Shown here piece after piece: positions 11,200 to 22,147 of a stretch of DNA of 64,000 nt (positions within the stretch are counted from its first letter, which is position 1; the number at the start of each line of letters is the position of its first letter). Both the position numbers and the translations under genes were made by a program. The notes under the pieces were generated by a model. It was not told the origin of the DNA. It searched no databases and worked only from the letters and a program-made list of their open reading frames with translations. The DNA comes from Deinandra increscens subsp. villosa (Eukaryota; Streptophyta; Magnoliopsida; Asterales; Asteraceae): assembly GCA_039602395.1 (NCBI GenBank), contig JBCNJP010000012.1, positions 27,824,454 to 27,888,453 on the forward strand, in the 5' to 3' direction.

Positions 11200-13890
11200 T
11201 GTCACACCCCCAAATAACCACTAACGGAGTTTATACCGTTAAGGGGTGCGAACAAACCAGGACCACAACCATTAGTTACAAATACTAAACGAATCAGAGT
11301 TAAGTCCAATGTTCATAAATAAAACAGTTTAAAATACGCAGCGGAATATAAACATAAGTGTCTTAGCACAAACCACGTGCTTTACAAAGTCATTGTATTA
11401 AATTCCCAAATTAAGTTTAATAGAAATAAAGTCTTCACGTGCCATGCCAACCTCCAGCGGATACTCCTCAGCGATCTGCAAAAGTGAAAACCACACAAGT
11501 GTCAACCTAACGGTTGGTGAGTTCACGGTGGGCATGACATGCATTGGTCCGGTCTCTTAATCGTGTTTATCAAATCATATAAATAAGTAGTAGTTTTGCA
11601 AAACATTTGCCAAGTGTTGAATTATCGAATATGCACTAGTTAAGTAAAAGTTAAAGCGGTCAACCGATATCGCGGGTAGCTAATCCGGTTTCCATGCACT
11701 AAGGAAGTCGTACTAGGGCTGAAAGCTGACGTAACAGAGTTCGGCATTTGCCGATGGTTGGTGCCTCCAGTTGTGTCCCTTTCGGGAGGCCCATAACTAA
11801 TACAGGCTGATATTGAACTCCGTTCGGCCTCCAACCGGTTGGTTACACATTTGTGTACCGCGGAGCAGGGTTTGTCAAACCCTCAGTAGATCTACCCAAC
11901 ATCCCCTCGCTTCAGATCATCAGTACTAAGTTGAGGACTTTTAAATTAACAAGGCAATCCTTAGAAATCATGTGATATCATTTGGTTTAGACTTTAACCT
12001 ACACTAGCCATATTAAAACGTTTGTTCTGGATTTCATCTGAAATCCCAAAAAGAGTTTAAGTGTCAAAATGGTTGTTTCCGGATTTCATTCGAAACCCCA
12101 AGGATGGACAGTTGCAAGTGCTCCCCATAAAACACTCCAACTTCCATAACAGGTATCTCATTTGGTAATACCTCAAAATGTCAGCGTTGTTTTGCGTTAA
12201 GTTCATTCGTTGTGTCCCAAACGGGCTCACAATTAAAGGGTTAGTGAAACTCACCTTAGGTTGCTCAGCTACACTTGCTAATTAATCCAAATATTGCTTA
12301 ACGAAGACCTATGAACACGTTTAGGTCTTAAGTATTAGTTTCGTGTCTATTTGTTAACTTAACGTCACTACGGCCCATAACATAGCACGTTGGAACTATG
12401 ACACGACATAATGACACACGACACCGATGGTTGATCATAAACAAGGGTTCATAAATTACAGAAATCATAGCATGTTTCATCATTGCATCATCATGTAAGT
12501 CATAGAATAGCATTCAAATAAGTTGCACAAGTTTGGGTTTAGTCTGGAGAAACTGCTAGAGAAACTGCTAGAGAAACTGCTAGAGAAACTGCTAGAGAAA
12601 CTGCCAGAGAAACTGCGAGAGAAACTGCGAGAGAAACTGCTAGTTTCGTTGGCTAGAGAAACTGCTAGTTTCGCTGGCTAGAGAAACTGCTAGTTTCGCT
12701 GGCTAGAGAAACTGCTAGTTTCGCTGGCTAGAGAAACTGCTAGTTTCGCTGGCTAGAGAAACTGTTAGTTTCGCTGGCTAGAGAAACTGTTAGTTTCGCT
12801 GGCTAGTTTCGCCAGGAACTGGTTGAACTTTCGTTCAGGGACAAGGTCAGTTTCGTTCACGAGAGACACTACAGTTTCGCTGAACAGTTTCGCTGGAAGG
12901 AGATATGCATAGTTTCGCTGGATAGTTTCTCCTGATGAATGCACAGTTTCGCTAGACGCTAGAAAAACCCGAAAAACTAACAAAAATCTTTCTAACAGCT
13001 TCCAAACTTCATGTAATTCATTTCCAAGCATCCATAAACATTTAGGAACATCACAGGAGCATTTTTAACATCATAAACGTGCATTTTCATCATCAAATCT
13101 TCAAGAACACATTTTACATAAATTAGCCTATTCTAGCATAAATCTTCATCATGGATCAGTTTCACACGTAAAGTTGTTGTTTTTATGATAGATCTAGCAT
13201 TCCTAAGTATCTTAACAGAAGATCTAACGATTACATAATGATCTAGGCATGCTTTATTGAAGAAAACACATAAGAGAAGCAAGAACATGGTTCATGGAAC
13301 TCACGGTTTGGTCAAGCTTCCATGGATGATCTTCACCAACAGAATTAAGGGCTGGTCTTGATGGCTCTTGGGGCTGATCCAGATTCGTGAGAGAGAGTGA
13401 GGGTAGGAGAGTGTGTGTGTTTGTTGTGATGATGCAAGTAAATGGAGAATTAGGGTTAATTACTCCTTTAAATACTTAGGGCCATCATGGGCTTTCATTG
13501 GGATTTGGGCCCCCAATGATTAGCCATCATTAGCCCATGATTAATCCATCATTAACTAATTACTAGCCCAATCATTAGACATGTATGCATACACTTAATT
13601 ACCCGGTTACACATATAATCACATAATTAGGCAATTTAAACATTTTATCACATAATTTTAACAAGTAAACAATTAATCATGCTTTTTAATACTAATCATG
13701 CATTTAAATCACGTTTCTCATAATAACAACATATAAATAAATACATAACACATATGGACGGGTTCGGTGATCAACCAAAGGACGTGGACGTATTCGGCCT
13801 AGTTAAGCATTAGTTACCAAGTTAACACTTATAACGTAACTAACGGAAATTGTCTAACGGAAGTAAACCTTGAAATTCCCGGATGTCACA
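11200..13890 (-). repeat. Complete LTR (2691 bp) of Tekay-like element
   Basis: It runs TGTCACACCC to GGATGTCACA. It is the 5' LTR for the intact gag-pol on its left and, by position, also the 3' LTR of the truncated internal fragment on its right. It contains the hairpin minisatellite at about 12545-12800. Differences from the solo LTR at 511 are few, so the copies are recent relatives. Confidence 0.92.
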
Positions 13891-14037
13891 TCCTCCCCTT
13901 GTTACAAGAATTTTCGTCCCGAAAATTATTCTTGTGTTGTAGCGTTCCCAGTCTCAGCTGTCGTTGCTGGGGAAAGAAAGCAAAAGTTTTAGGGTTGCCA
14001 CATCCTCCTCCTGTTAAAGGAATTTTGGTCCCCAAAA

Positions 14038-14838
14038 TTAAATTATACCTTGAGTTTCCGTGGACGTTTGCTCAAACAGGTGAGGATACTTCTTCTTCAT
14101 CTGATCCTCTCGTTCCCAAGTGTATTCTGGTCCACGCTTTGAGTTCCATCGAACTTTGACGATCGGAATCTTGCTACGTTTGAGGGTTTTCTCCTCGCGT
14201 CCCATGATTTCCACTGGTTGCTCAATGAATCTCAGATGTTCGTCAATTTCCAATTCCTCCAAAGGAATTATCTCGGTGTCTTCAGCCAGACATTTCTTCA
14301 GATTTGAGACGTGAAATACGTTGTGAACTCCATCGAGTTCAGCAGGGAGTTTTAATCGGTAGGCCACCGGCCCTACTTCCCCAATAATTTCAAACGGACC
14401 GATATAGCGAGGGTTCAACTTTCCACGCTTTCGGAAGCGTATCACTCCTTTCCAAGGAGATACCTTCAATAGTACTTTGTCACCTACCTCGAACTTCAAA
14501 GGTTTTCGGCGTTTGTCGGCATAGCTCTTTTGTCTATCACGTGCTGCGGCTATCCGATTTCTGATTTGGATAATGCGTTCAGTTGTATCATGGATGATTT
14601 CCGGTCCAGTGAGTCCTTTCTCACCCGTTTCGGCCCAACATACGGGCGATCTACATTTTCTGCCATAGAGGGCTTCAAAAGGTGCTGCACCGATGCTTGA
14701 ATGATAGCTGTTGTTGTAGGAGAACTCTACCAACGGAAGATGAGCCTCCCAGTCTTTACCAAAGTCGAGAACACAAGCTCGGAGCATGTCTTCCAAAGTC
14801 TGAATAGTTCGTTCCGTCTGACCATCGGTCTGCGGGTG
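14038..14838 (-). pseudogene. Truncated pol fragment: integrase C-term and chromodomain
   Basis: Open minus-strand frame reading from 14836 to a stop at 14038. It matches the last 260 or so residues of the intact polyprotein with only a few changes (for example Gly to Arg in the FGKRGK stretch). It starts inside integrase at the HPQTDGQTER region, where the sequence breaks into direct repeat copy B with a 2-bp TG overlap. It has no start codon or catalytic core. Its high identity suggests origin from the same or a very close source copy. Confidence 0.9.
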
Positions 14839-15949
14839 TAAATATTTCCCTCTTTTTATTTAATCTTCAAAAAAAAATTAAAAAAAAATAATAATAATAA
14901 AAAAATCAGAAAAATATGTTTTATTAATTAGGGTTTATTTGTTTTAATTCCATGTGTCTATTTTCATCATTTAGGATCATCGTTTGTTTTAGGTTTAGTT
15001 TAAGTGCTTTGTAGGATTCTTAGATTACTTGTTAGTTTTTTTTTTTTCGTTTATCTTTGTTTAGTTTAGTTTTTATTGTTATACTTTAATTCTAGATTCC
15101 TTGATGCATATCTGTTTGATTCTGATTATTTTGATTGATTGGAACACTCAAAACGAGTGTTGGTTTAGTCCGATAAACAAACGGGTCATGCCCGATTTTT
15201 TTTCTAAAAATCTTACCGTAATGCGGGCCATTGGTACTCAATCTCCATTCCAACGGTCCGTACGACGGTATTTTTGGGGCGTGTTTGGAATTCGAGTTTG
15301 CGGAACGTCACTTCATAATTTTTAAACAAACGTCCGCGCACTTGTTTTCTAAACATCTTTGACCGTTTCACGTGAACCGTAGACTTCATAAACGATAATT
15401 AGGCGGTTCGTGTGAGGGTTTCATGCGGGCGTTGTTGGTTTTGGTCAAATGCAAGTTGTTGGGTACTCAATCTCCATTCCCGCCGTTTGCATTTGGCCAA
15501 ATTTCATTACTTTGCAAAATATTTCAGCAATTGCCCGTTTGAAACCCGATTTGCACCTTTCTCATGATTTTCATTATGCTTACTTGTGTTGTTGAGAAAT
15601 GTGCACGATATGCCGTTCCCAGTCGATGGCGAGCCAGTTCCAGCAGAGATCGCCGCATACGAGCCGCTCCATTCCCAGGACCACCAGCAGACCAACAACC
15701 TTGATCAGATCCGGATCCGAGTTGCACTTTTGCTTTTATTGTATTCATCATTTACAAACTCAGGATATTTTGTTTATGGGTTGGATGTTTACATTGACAT
15801 GCTTTATTATATACTAGCCGTGTGCCCGCGCGTTGCGGCGGCGACAATGTATAGCATGTTATTCATCTTCTGTTCGTGCGTTGCAGCGGCACAACAAACT
15901 ACAATGCGGTATTCTCTTATGTTCGCTTGTTATTGCGGCACGACAATTT
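14837..15949. repeat. Direct repeat copy B (1.1 kb)
   Basis: Second copy of 3937-5062. Its left junction is with pol (GCGGGTG then TAAATATT). Its right end continues uninterrupted into 15950 and beyond, so copy B preserves the original right flank and copy A the original left flank. Confidence 0.9.
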
Positions 15950-16807
15950 ACATCGAGGGCGTCTTCAAGTACATTAGCCTTACCAGCCGTTGGAAAGTGG
16001 GATTAGGTTTTTTGTTACTGTGTAAACAAATGTAATATTCATCCGCTTCTTTTTTTTACTTGCACGTACAAATCATCATGTTCGTATATTTATTTCAAGT
16101 TATAAAATATGACAAGCTAATTATTTAAGTTTAAGTATGTTAGTTTTATGTAAAGACAACTGATTCCTAAGACCAATGCAAAATCATATATTTCTATTTC
16201 TATCTCTACGCAATTGACTATCTAGTTTATAAACCTTTAAGTTACAATTATCACTTATAAAAACTAAAAAAACCTACACATGTAGAAGAAAAGACAAAAT
16301 CATACCTGCTCATGTGTGTACATGACTGAGTTACAAGTAATGTTGCAAGTAATGTATTAGAAGTAACAAAAATTTAAATAACAAAGTTTGTGAAATTTGA
16401 AACTTGCTTTTAAAATATTTCTTATACACTCGTACAATAAGACCTAGTATCCATAATTCCATATGAGTTACCTGCTGATCTAAAAGAAAAGGACAAAAGA
16501 ATAAAAGCAAGAAAATTCATATATTAAAATAACAATACTTACTTCACGATTGAATCATGGAGTGGAATAGCAGACCAAGGGTAAATGAGGATAAAGACAA
16601 CTTACAACACGTTATAACATTCCCAAAATTGCACCCCAAAACAATACACACAAAAATTATTACGTTAATGTGCAAAATAGAGTATAAACTGCCAACTTAT
16701 GATCTTGCCTTATAGTTGTTCTTGATATCACTAATTTCAAAGATCTCTCATCCATTTGTCTCCTCTACTATATTAGATATCTAAAAATAGAAGATTGTAA
16801 ATATCAT
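15814..16807 (-). mobile_element. Helitron-like element, 3' end at 15814, other end unknown
   Basis: The minus-strand 3' end matches copy A: GC-rich hairpin-capable tract, CTAG, then T. The body to the right is AT-rich non-coding DNA that enters the 500-N gap, so the 5' end cannot be placed. Non-autonomous Helitrons commonly look like this. No ORF in this stretch is recognisable. Confidence 0.4.
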
Positions 16808-17307
16808 NNNNNNNNNNNNNNNNNNNNNNNNNNNNNNNNNNNNNNNNNNNNNNNNNNNNNNNNNNNNNNNNNNNNNNNNNNNNNNNNNNNNNNNNNNNNN
16901 NNNNNNNNNNNNNNNNNNNNNNNNNNNNNNNNNNNNNNNNNNNNNNNNNNNNNNNNNNNNNNNNNNNNNNNNNNNNNNNNNNNNNNNNNNNNNNNNNNNN
17001 NNNNNNNNNNNNNNNNNNNNNNNNNNNNNNNNNNNNNNNNNNNNNNNNNNNNNNNNNNNNNNNNNNNNNNNNNNNNNNNNNNNNNNNNNNNNNNNNNNNN
17101 NNNNNNNNNNNNNNNNNNNNNNNNNNNNNNNNNNNNNNNNNNNNNNNNNNNNNNNNNNNNNNNNNNNNNNNNNNNNNNNNNNNNNNNNNNNNNNNNNNNN
17201 NNNNNNNNNNNNNNNNNNNNNNNNNNNNNNNNNNNNNNNNNNNNNNNNNNNNNNNNNNNNNNNNNNNNNNNNNNNNNNNNNNNNNNNNNNNNNNNNNNNN
17301 NNNNNNN
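16808..17307. other. Assembly gap, 500 N
   Basis: Exactly 500 unknown bases, the conventional size for a scaffold gap of unknown length. ORFs drawn through it are artefacts. Confidence 0.99.
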
Positions 17308-18546
17308 TCTTCTTCACGGATAAAACGTAAACACCCGACTACCATTTCCGATCAACTGCTCCTATGATCAACATTGTAAACGCATGAAATTGAGTTTTCA
17401 AATGGTACTTACGATTTCAGAAGAACACTAGACTCGCGAGCAAAGATGACGATGGTGTTTTCATTCATCGGACGGCGGCACGATGGTTTCCAAGTTGCTC
17501 CTCGTCGGTGTTGCTTTGCAGCGACTGTGAATGCTCGAAAAGCTACTATGACTTATGAACGCCAAAAGTAGCAGAACCGCTGGCGTACTAGTGGTGGCTG
17601 GGTGGTGACCGAACAAAATAACAAACGGAGAGGTGGTGATCGGAGGTGCTCGTACGTGTGTCTCGAGGGTTCACGAGAGAGTATTTGAGAGTGATGAATG
17701 GTGGCAAAAACTTGAGGATAACCGATCAGGTGGGATGAGAATTACTAGCCCCTACAATTGAGTTATGGTGGTGATGGTTTGTGTTCGTAACCGATGGCGG
17801 TTTAACTCCGGCATTAAATAGGGTGACAAAAGAAGAGGTCGTCAGTTTTCCAAAAGCCACAAATCAACTTTGCCGAAATGGCAAGAATAATCCTTTCTTA
17901 TATTACATCTCAACTATCTAAGTTTTGATAATTACAAAGTGAGTCCTTGGAGGTTTGGTTAGTTAAAAATGTGTTTAGGAAATGGCAAGGTTAGTCCCTC
18001 CAAGTTTAGAAGAGGTTGATCGAGACTAACAGGGTTAACGGAGATAATCTTGGACGACGACTAAAACGTGTATTTGTCAAAATTTATTTAACACGTGACG
18101 TTTATAAAATATAAACCTTATTTCGTTCTCATAAAATCATAGTTATAATTCCATAAATATATAGTTTTGAGTTCACATAAAATGATAACATGAAATTATA
18201 ACAATACATATTTATCTCATAAATCCACATAGCTTTACGTGTAACTACGTGACACATTGCCCCATAAAATTATAGAATATAGTGTGCATATATATAAATA
18301 TATCACATAAAATCATAAGTATAGTTCTCACATAAAATGACAAGTGTTCACATAAAATCATAGAATACGATTTACATAAAATCATAAAATATGAAATGTC
18401 TAGACTCAAGTGCATGCTTGCATAGTGGTGGTTACACAAACCCTAGATAATAGGATCGACATAAGTCAATCCCATAAATGTTCACACAACATTTAATTCA
18501 ATTTAGGTTAAGTTAAATCAGGGAAAGACCTGAAAGATGGATTGTC
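17308..18546. other. Non-coding AT-rich DNA, degenerate CATAAAATCATA repeats
   Basis: No gene seen. The first 550 bp are GC-balanced, with several candidate ATGs but no open frame of interest. From about 18125 to 18390 a degenerate motif (CACATAAAATCATA-like) recurs loosely many times. This could be the interior of a non-autonomous element. Confidence 0.4.
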
Positions 18547-18613
18547 ACACCTAGAATGATTCTCAAAAGTTCTCAAAATCAATTGGTTCTCATTTGAACC
18601 TAACCTTATATAT
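18547..18613 (+). mobile_element. Fragment of foldback MITE family 1
   Basis: It carries only the right end of family 1 (TTCTCAAAAGTTCTCAAAA through GGTTCTCATTTGAACCTAACC). The rest is missing. Confidence 0.65.
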
Positions 18614-18652
18614 GTATACACCTTAATATACCTTAATATATATATATATATA

Positions 18653-18828
18653 GGGTTAGGTTCAAATGAGAACTTTTTGTTTTGAGAACTTTTGAGAACT
18701 AAATCTCAACCACAAATTTCAGTGGGGATCACTACAATTCATGGGAGGGGGGATACATGTAAATAAACTTGTGGCTCAAATTAGTTCTTTTTAGTTCTCA
18801 AACCCAATTAGTTCTCAAATGATCCTCT

Positions 18829-18831
<3 letters not shown>
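18653..18831 (-). mobile_element. MITE-like element, family 1 (179 bp)
   Basis: The ends are imperfect terminal inverted repeats: GGGTTAGGTTCAAATGAGAAC on one side and the complement of GGGAGAGGATCATTTGAGAAC on the other. It is non-coding and bounded on both sides by TA tracts. Superfamily is unassigned, since TA flanks fit several. Confidence 0.75.

Positions 18832-18885
<54 letters not shown>
18832..18885. repeat. (TA)n microsatellite
   Basis: About 54 bp of uninterrupted AT dinucleotides between two MITE-like elements. Similar tracts lie at 19580-19619, 19797-19847, 20023-20048, 20228-20257, 20437-20494 and 21197-21242. Confidence 0.98.
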
Positions 18886-18888
<3 letters not shown>

Positions 18889-19577
18889 GAAGGATCCTAT
18901 GAAAACCCTTTATTTTGTGAAAACGTGAAAACCACTTTAAAACCTACATAACTTCTTTATACGTTAATGTTTATTCATGAAATTTGCGCCAAATGTCTTA
19001 GAATTACGTTATCTATAACTCTGGAAAACAATATTTTAAAAAAAAAACGTAAAAAAAAACGTTTTTTTTTTCCGTTTTTGGTACACATGTGTACCATCAT
19101 CACTACTACTACACAAAAACGAATTATAAAGTATAAAAACACTCCTTGTGTTAAAAATATATTAAAAACATACTAAAAACAATAAAACATTTATGTTACG
19201 AATGATAATTAAACATAGTACACATGTGTAGCAATACTTAAAAAATCATAAAATGTTATTTTTTTCTTTAGATATAAAGATAATAAAACTATAATACTTA
19301 GGGTGCAATTTTCTTTTAAAACTATTAGTAACTCATATTAAATTTTGAGTTTTTTTATTGTGGTACACATGTGTACCAAAAACGGAAAAAAAAAATAAAA
19401 AAAAAATAAAAAAACGTTTTTTTTTTGTTTTTGGTTTTTATAGAATTAAAGATAACGTAATTCTAAGACTTTTGGCGCAAATTTCATGAAAAAACATTAA
19501 CGTATGAAAAAGTTATAAAGGTTTTAAAGTGGTTTTCACGTTTTCACAAAATAAATGGGTTTTCACACGATCCTAAT

Positions 19578-19579
<2 letters not shown>
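18886..19579 (+). mobile_element. Foldback element, family 2 (694 bp, long TIRs)
   Basis: Begins GGGGAAGGATCC and ends CGATCCTAATCC. The outer 150-170 bp on each side are imperfect inverted repeats sharing TTTGTGAAAACGTGAAAACC and GAAATTTGCGCCAAA. The palindrome GGTACACATGTGTACC or close variants occurs three times inside. There is no transposase ORF. A near-identical inverted copy is at 20495-21196. Confidence 0.8.
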
Positions 19580-19619
<40 letters not shown>

Positions 19620-19622
<3 letters not shown>

Positions 19623-19792
19623 AGAGGATCATTTGAGAACCAATTGGGTTTGAGAACTATTCTGAGGCACAAATTATATATAAGGAAATCCCCCCCCCCC
19701 CCCCCATGAATTTGAATGCTTCCCCCCTGAAAATTAGTGGCTCATAATGGTTCTTAAAAGTTCTCAAAGAAAAAAGTTCTCATTTGAACCTA

Positions 19793-19796
<4 letters not shown>
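19620..19796 (+). mobile_element. MITE-like element, family 1 variant b
   Basis: GGGAGAGG...CTAACCC ends as in family 1. The interior differs from the 20049 and 20258 copies: a C16-type homopolymer near 19690 and an AATTTGAATGCTTCCC segment. Its inverted partner is at 19848-20022. Confidence 0.75.
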
Positions 19797-19847
<51 letters not shown>

Positions 19848-19849
<2 letters not shown>

Positions 19850-20022
19850 TTAGGTTCAAATGAGGACTTTTTTCTTTGAGAACTTTTGAAAACCATTCTG
19901 AGCCACTAATTTTCAGGGGGAAGCATTCAAATTCATGGGGGGATTTCCTTATATATAACTTGTGGCTCAGAATAGTTCTCAAAAGTTCTCAAACCCAATT
20001 GGTTCTCAAATGATCCTCTCCC
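19848..20022 (-). mobile_element. MITE-like element, family 1 variant b, inverted
   Basis: Reverse complement of the 19620-19796 element with few changes, separated from it only by a 51-bp TA tract. The pair forms a large hairpin-capable structure. The start lacks one G relative to the consensus GGGTTAGG. Confidence 0.75.
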
Positions 20023-20048
20023 TATATATATATATATATATATATATA

Positions 20049-20223
20049 GGGAGAGGATCATTTGAGAACCAATTGGGTTTGAGAACTAAAAAGAACTAAT
20101 TTGAGCCACAAGTTTATTTACATGTATCCCCCCTCCCATGAATTGTAGTGGTTCCCCCTGAAATGTGTAGTTGAGATTTAGTTCTCAAAAGTTCTCAAAA
20201 TAAAAAGTTCTCATTTGAACCTA

Positions 20224-20227
<4 letters not shown>
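20049..20227 (+). mobile_element. MITE-like element, family 1
   Basis: 179 bp with family 1 ends, in a TA tract. About 97% identical to the next copy and in opposite orientation to the 18653 copy. Confidence 0.75.
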
Positions 20228-20257
<30 letters not shown>

Positions 20258-20260
<3 letters not shown>

Positions 20261-20432
20261 AGAGGATCATTTGAGAACCAATTGGGTTTGAGAACTAAAA
20301 AGAACTAATTTGAGCCACAAGATTATTTACATGTATCCCCCCTCCCATGAATTGTAGTGGTCCCCCCTGAAATGTGTGGCTGAGATTTAGTTCTCAAAAG
20401 TTCTCAAAACAAAAAGTTCTCATTTGAACCTA

Positions 20433-20436
<4 letters not shown>
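20258..20436 (+). mobile_element. MITE-like element, family 1
   Basis: Direct-orientation neighbour of the 20049 copy, separated by a 30-bp TA tract, with the same ends and length. Confidence 0.75.
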
Positions 20437-20494
<58 letters not shown>

Positions 20495-20496
<2 letters not shown>

Positions 20497-21193
20497 ATTA
20501 GGATCGTGTGAAAACCCATTTATTTTGTGAAAACGTGAAAACCACTTTAAAACCTTTATAACTTTTTCATACGTTAATGTTTTTTCATGAAATTTGCGCC
20601 AAAAGTCTTAGAATTACGTTATCTTTAATTCTATAAAAACCAAAAACAAAAAAAAAACGTTTTTTTATTTTTTTTTTATTTTTTTTTCCGTTTTTGGTAC
20701 ACATGTGTACCACAATAAAAAAAACTCAAAATTTAATATGAGTTACTAATAGTTTTAAAAGGAAATTGCACCCTAATTATTATAGTTTTATTATCTTTAT
20801 ATCTAAAGAAAAAAATAACATTTTATGATTTTTTAAGTATTGCTACACATGTGTACTATGTTTAATTATCATTCGTAACATAAATGTTTTATTGTTTTTA
20901 GTATGTTTTTAATATATTTTTAACATAAGGAGTGTTTTTATACTTTATAATTCGTTTTTGTGTAGTAGTAGTGATGATGGTACACATGTGTACCAAAAAC
21001 GGGAAAAAAAAAAAAAAACGTTTTTTTTTTTACTTTTTTTTTTATAAATATTGTTTTCCAGAGTTATAGATAACGTAATTCTAAGACATTTGGCGCAAAT
21101 TTCATGAATAAACATTAACGTATAAAGAAGTTATGTAGGTTTTAAAGTGGTTTTCACGTTTTCACAAAATAAAGGGTTTTCATAGGATCCTTC

Positions 21194-21196
<3 letters not shown>
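20495..21196 (-). mobile_element. Foldback element, family 2, inverted copy
   Basis: Reverse complement of 18886-19579. Differences are almost all A/T homopolymer length changes. It starts GGATTAGGATCG and ends GGATCCTTCCCC. Confidence 0.8.
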
Positions 21197-21242
<46 letters not shown>

Positions 21243-21243
<1 letters not shown>

Positions 21244-22147
21244 TAGATCCCGAGATTCGCGCGTTGCGCGAAGCGGTGTAAATTCTCATCTATTGTAATA
21301 CGCATGCAAAAGATTGTGGTTAATATCGCCCAGTCCCGAAGACACCTAAATGCATCACATTTTAACCGTTTCGCAAAGCGGATAGATGATACTAATTTTT
21401 TTAACTCGGAATTCGTACTACAAAGCCAACAATTCCTACTAACATAAGCAGTGTATAAATCTAATTTGGTCATTTGAGAAGTGGCTAACCTCCACTCATT
21501 GTCTTTAGTGGATACCACTTTATTTTGGCAAATGCTCCTATCAAGTAATGCAAATAGATAAATGTCCATATCATATTTGGATGAGAGTTTACCCATTTGT
21601 AAGTCAAAAAGTCGCCATATTCTCTAACCAAATCTAATGTAAACAGATTACACTTTACCCATTTGGAACTTGGAAGTCAAGAACTTCACATTTGCTGTAA
21701 CTCTTCAAGTAATGTTTAGTAATACCAAACCTGCATCCATATTTTTCTGCATATCTCACCAATGTCCGACACTTCCTAAATTTTACAGCATGTTCTTGAC
21801 CACTTTTAACTTGCACATTAATTATCACACTTTCTTAACTCCTTCTAACTTGCTCTATTATTTGTCACTTTAACACCATGAATCACCTGAACCTGGTTCA
21901 CACAACAGTTCCCGTTCCTACACTAAACTATGGTCCCTACAAAGATGACATCACCAAGAGAGCGAAGTCATTCCCATTCCCGACCCTGCTACGTAGTCCC
22001 CTACATTGGTTATAGGTAAAACAAACCAAGATTAAACCAAACTAATTATAAATACCGAATATAGTAACAAATAAGAACCGTAGTAATCCGAGGAACGTGC
22101 AACGAAAAAACGCAACATAATGCAACAAAATTAGATTTCAACTTTGA
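21243..22147 (-). mobile_element. Helitron-like 3' terminus and unassigned body
   Basis: On the minus strand a CGCTTCGCGCAACGCGCGAA hairpin-like tract is followed by GGGAT-CTAG and then T, the form of a Helitron 3' end, placed at the edge of a TA tract. The body to the right includes a 117-codon minus frame (21596-21243) ending at the terminus. It resembles nothing I know and is probably chance. The far end of the element is not identifiable. Confidence 0.4.

Larger units (their letters stand above)
5061..14838 (-). mobile_element. Ty3/gypsy Tekay-like array: LTR-int-LTR-int
   Basis: Minus-strand element in plus-strand order: truncated 3' LTR (5061-5777), full internal region (5778-11199), complete LTR (11200-13890) and a second truncated internal region (13891-14838). 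The PPT is the AAGGGGAGGA-type purine run next to 5777, repeated next to 13890. The PBS, complementary to tRNA-iMet, is at 11184-11196. Both ends are cut inside the element, so no TSD is available. The LTR length and chromodomain-bearing pol fit the Tekay/Del chromovirus lineage. Confidence 0.9.

Noticed and set aside
16773..17345. ORFs spanning the first N run
   Set aside because: They consist of unknown residues and exist only because N codons are not stops. The same holds for 56713-57342.
18832..21242. (TA)n tracts as a replication origin or satellite array
   Set aside because: They are spacers between MITE-like elements; nothing else supports an origin or centromeric satellite.
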